Source: an uncultured Collinsella sp. (GTDB lineage Bacteria > Actinomycetota > Coriobacteriia > Coriobacteriales > Coriobacteriaceae). From it: a DNA stretch of 18,512 bases. The DNA is taken from the NCBI GenBank assembly GCA_900548515.1, contig URKU01000033.1:1-18512 (forward strand). The letters run 5' to 3'. A program made the position numbers and the translations under genes. This document shows positions 16,706 to 18,512 of the stretch, one piece after another. The notes beneath the pieces were generated by a model that had not been told where the DNA came from, did no database searches, and saw only the letters and a list, made by a program, of their open reading frames with translations. The number at the start of each line of letters is the position of its first letter. Positions within the stretch are counted from its first letter, which is position 1.

Positions 16706-18154
16706 ATGGCGATGTTTAATCAAAAAAATAAGGTGACGCGCACGGACTATGAGCAGTGGCGTGCCGGACAGGATGAGACGGCAGGTCGCATCGCGTCCGA
16801 CCCCGATAGGCTCCTGTTCCATGTGGAGCCTGAGCTTGGCTGGCTCAACGACCCCAACGGTTTGGTGCAGATCGGTGATACGTATCACATCTATCACCAA
16901 TACGATCCATTCGATGCTGCGCATGGCGGTCCAGTGCTTTGGAATCATCTGACGACAAAGGATTTTGTGACGTACGAGAATCGCGGCCCTGTGCTGTTCC
17001 CCGATTCTAATTTGGATGCGAGTGGAGCGTATTCTGGTTCTGCCTTTGTACACGACGGCAAGATTCACTACTTCTATACCGGCAACGTCAAGCATTTTGA
17101 CCGCGATGATTACGACTACGTGTTGACGGGCCGTGAGCAAAACCAGATTCATATGGTTACCGAGAACCCCGACGAATTGGGCGAGAAGCGCATAGCTGTT
17201 GGGCCGGTCGATTACCCCGACGATATCGGCATGCACGTGCGTGACCCCAAAATCCTTGAACACGATGGTATCTACTACATGGTTCTGGGCGCTCGTACGA
17301 AAGACGACTGCGGCTGCGTGCTTGTCTATACCTCGAGCGATCTAGAGGACTGGAGCTATACGACGCGCATTGAGTTGGGCGAGAAGTTTGGTTTTATGTG
17401 GGAGTGCCCTGATCTATTTGAGCTTGATGGCGAGCTAATTCTCGTTTGCTGTCCGCAGGGCGTGCCCGCCGATGGTTGGCGTTACCGCAATCCGCACCAG
17501 TGCGTGTGGTTCTCCATCGAGGCCGATTGGGAGGCGCCGAGCTTTAAGATCACCGGGCAGGGCATGCCCCCGATGGTCGATGCCGGCTTTGATTTCTACG
17601 CACCGCAGTCCTTTGAAGATGCTGCGGGTCGGCGTTTGATGATCGGGTGGTCGGGTTGCCCCGATGCGACGGCAAAAAGCCCGACGGTGGCACGCGGGTG
17701 GCAGTGCGCGTTGACGGTGCCGAGAGAACTGAGCATGCGCGATGGTAAGCTCTGTCAGCAGCCGGTGCACGAGATTGAGAGGATGCGCGGCGACTGCGTT
17801 TGCGCGACAGGCGGTGAAACCGTTGAGGAGCCGGGCCGCCTGTTTGATCTTGTGGTTTCCTGTGAGGGCGCCCAGGTGATCGAGCTCGAAATCCGCAAGG
17901 GTGTCTTTGTGCGCTATGCAGACGGGATGCTTACCCTCGACATGGGTGACGAAGGCTATGGGCGCGACCAGAGGTCGATCGAGCTCAGCGAGCTTCGCGA
18001 CCTGCGCGTGCTTTCGGACACTACGATGGTCGAGATTTTTGCAAATGGCGGCGAGGCAGCACTTACGAGCCGGACCTATTCGCCGGCGGTTCCGGCGATG
18101 GAGCTGCACGCCGAGGGTGCGGTATCGATGAATTTCTACCGCCTCGTGCATTAA
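16706..18154 (+). CDS. scrB: GH32 sucrose-6-phosphate hydrolase / invertase
   Basis: A 482-residue cytoplasmic beta-fructofuranosidase. Canonical motifs: WLNDPNG at 46-52 with nucleophile D49, SGAYSGS at 106-112, RDP at 179-181 (transition-state stabiliser D180) and WECPDLF at 232-238 with acid/base E233. The C-terminal sandwich ends with the RDLRVLSDTTMVEIFANGGEAALTSR region typical of the family. Known members split sucrose 6-phosphate to glucose 6-phosphate and fructose after PTS uptake, matching the EIIBC gene 95 bases upstream. The Shine-Dalgarno before ATG 16706 is weak (GAGAAAG), so translation may be modest or coupled. No signal peptide. No fructokinase follows. The gene symbol is by function; invertase on unphosphorylated sucrose is the alternative. 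Confidence 0.9.
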   Translation: MAMFNQKNKVTRTDYEQWRAGQDETAGRIASDPDRLLFHVEPELGWLNDPNGLVQIGDTYHIYHQYDPFDAAHGGPVLWNHLTTKDFVTYENRGPVLFPDSNLDASGAYSGSAFVHDGKIHYFYTGNVKHFDRDDYDYVLTGREQNQIHMVTENPDELGEKRIAVGPVDYPDDIGMHVRDPKILEHDGIYYMVLGARTKDDCGCVLVYTSSDLEDWSYTTRIELGEKFGFMWECPDLFELDGELILVCCPQGVPADGWRYRNPHQCVWFSIEADWEAPSFKITGQGMPPMVDAGFDFYAPQSFEDAAGRRLMIGWSGCPDATAKSPTVARGWQCALTVPRELSMRDGKLCQQPVHEIERMRGDCVCATGGETVEEPGRLFDLVVSCEGAQVIELEIRKGVFVRYADGMLTLDMGDEGYGRDQRSIELSELRDLRVLSDTTMVEIFANGGEAALTSRTYSPAVPAMELHAEGAVSMNFYRLVH

Positions 18155-18269
18155 CCGTGCATGGAGTACGATTGGACTTGCTGGGCGGAATGTGTCGCAG
18201 TTACCGCGGCCAGCTACCGTTTATCGCGTATAGCGACCGTTTGCGGAATAAGTAACACTCCTTAATAAA

Positions 18270-18298
18270 CCGTGTAGCATCTCAGGATGCACGGAGTT
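18270..18298 (+). terminator. possible terminator after scrB
   Basis: GCATC (18277-18281) pairs with GATGC (18286-18290), and CCGT (18270-18273) with ACGG (18291-18294) around a bulge of three, followed by AGTTTT. The stem is short. It lies 115 bases past the stop. Confidence 0.4.
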
Positions 18299-18305
18299 TT
18301 CCAGG

Positions 18306-18347
18306 GAGACGCTGTCCTTTGTTGTGTGCAAGGGGCGGCGTCTCTTT
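18306..18347 (+). terminator. terminator-like hairpin after the sucrose locus
   Basis: GAGACGCTGTCCTTT (18306-18320) pairs with AAGGGGCGGCGTCTC (18330-18344), 15 bp with three G-U pairs, and then TTT. It lies between scrB and the degV-like gene. The rest of 18155-18429 shows nothing else recognisable. Confidence 0.55.
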
Positions 18348-18429
18348 GGCGCTTGGACGCCGTTGTGCAACAGTGCGGCGGCGCGTGCCATGTATTGAAA
18401 AGCCAATGTTGAGATGGGTCGTGATAATA

Positions 18430-18512
18430 ATGGGCAAGTACGTAATCGTGGTTGAGTCTGGGTCGGATGTAACGCCGGAGCTCTGCGAGCGCTACGGCAT
18501 CGTGCGCGTGCC
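18430..18512 (+). CDS. DegV-family protein (5' part only)
   Basis: The frame opens at ATG 18430 and leaves the window. The 27 readable residues (MGKYVIVVESGSDVTPELCE, then RYGIVRV) fit the start of DegV proteins: a beta strand, then a D/E-S-x-x-D-x-x-P-E-L pattern, then a Y-G-I-x-x-V strand. Known members bind a fatty acid and feed fatty-acid kinase in Gram-positive bacteria. An in-frame GTG at 18421 is an alternative start; neither has a strong Shine-Dalgarno. With only the N-terminus visible the family call is moderate. Confidence 0.65.
   Translation, partial: MGKYVIVVESGSDVTPELCERYGIVRV

Overview
The window looks like chromosomal DNA from a gut Coriobacteriia, most likely Collinsella or a close relative. 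This is inferred from the high-GC codon use, the strictly anaerobic gene content (pyruvate formate-lyase, PTS sugar uptake, 2-keto-3-deoxygluconate permease) and my recollection of similar palindrome-rich intergenic DNA in that group; no search was run. Both edges cut genes: a GNAT acetyltransferase on the left (minus strand) and a DegV-family protein on the right (plus strand).

Layout. 1-7253 is read on the minus strand: a partial GNAT acetyltransferase, a palindrome-rich 455-base gap, a class I DAHP synthase (first step of aromatic amino acid synthesis) with a good promoter, a 580-base gap holding a probable MITE-like element, then a tightly overlapping operon marR - ABC exporter A - ABC exporter B that ends at a strong terminator. 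The two ABC proteins form a heterodimer with one degenerate ATP site. From 7504 the genes run on the plus strand: an SDR oxidoreductase and a KdgT-type permease, separated by a terminator hairpin; then pyruvate formate-lyase; then a LacI-controlled sucrose or fructoside locus (LacI regulator, divergent GH32, EIIBC PTS permease, canonical GH32 sucrose-6-phosphate hydrolase); then terminators and the start of a degV-like gene.

The most striking finding is that pyruvate formate-lyase is encoded as two genes. A 683-residue core carries the Cys-Cys active site. A separate 83-residue protein carries the whole glycyl-radical loop. Each has its own Shine-Dalgarno sequence, and two hairpins lie between them. 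This is a split of the enzyme itself and not an added GrcA-type spare part, because the core lacks the radical domain.

The sucrose locus reads as one regulon: four copies of a LacI-type site close to TGAAAACGNTTGACA lie upstream of the regulator and upstream of the first hydrolase, where they overlap a promoter with a perfect TTGACA box. The PTS permease has no EIIA domain and there is no fructokinase here, so these must be supplied from elsewhere. The intergenic regions are unusually rich in long perfect inverted repeats, including a 30-bp pair after the split pfl genes and a 28-bp pair with one mismatch upstream of aroF. They may be miniature mobile elements, terminators or both.
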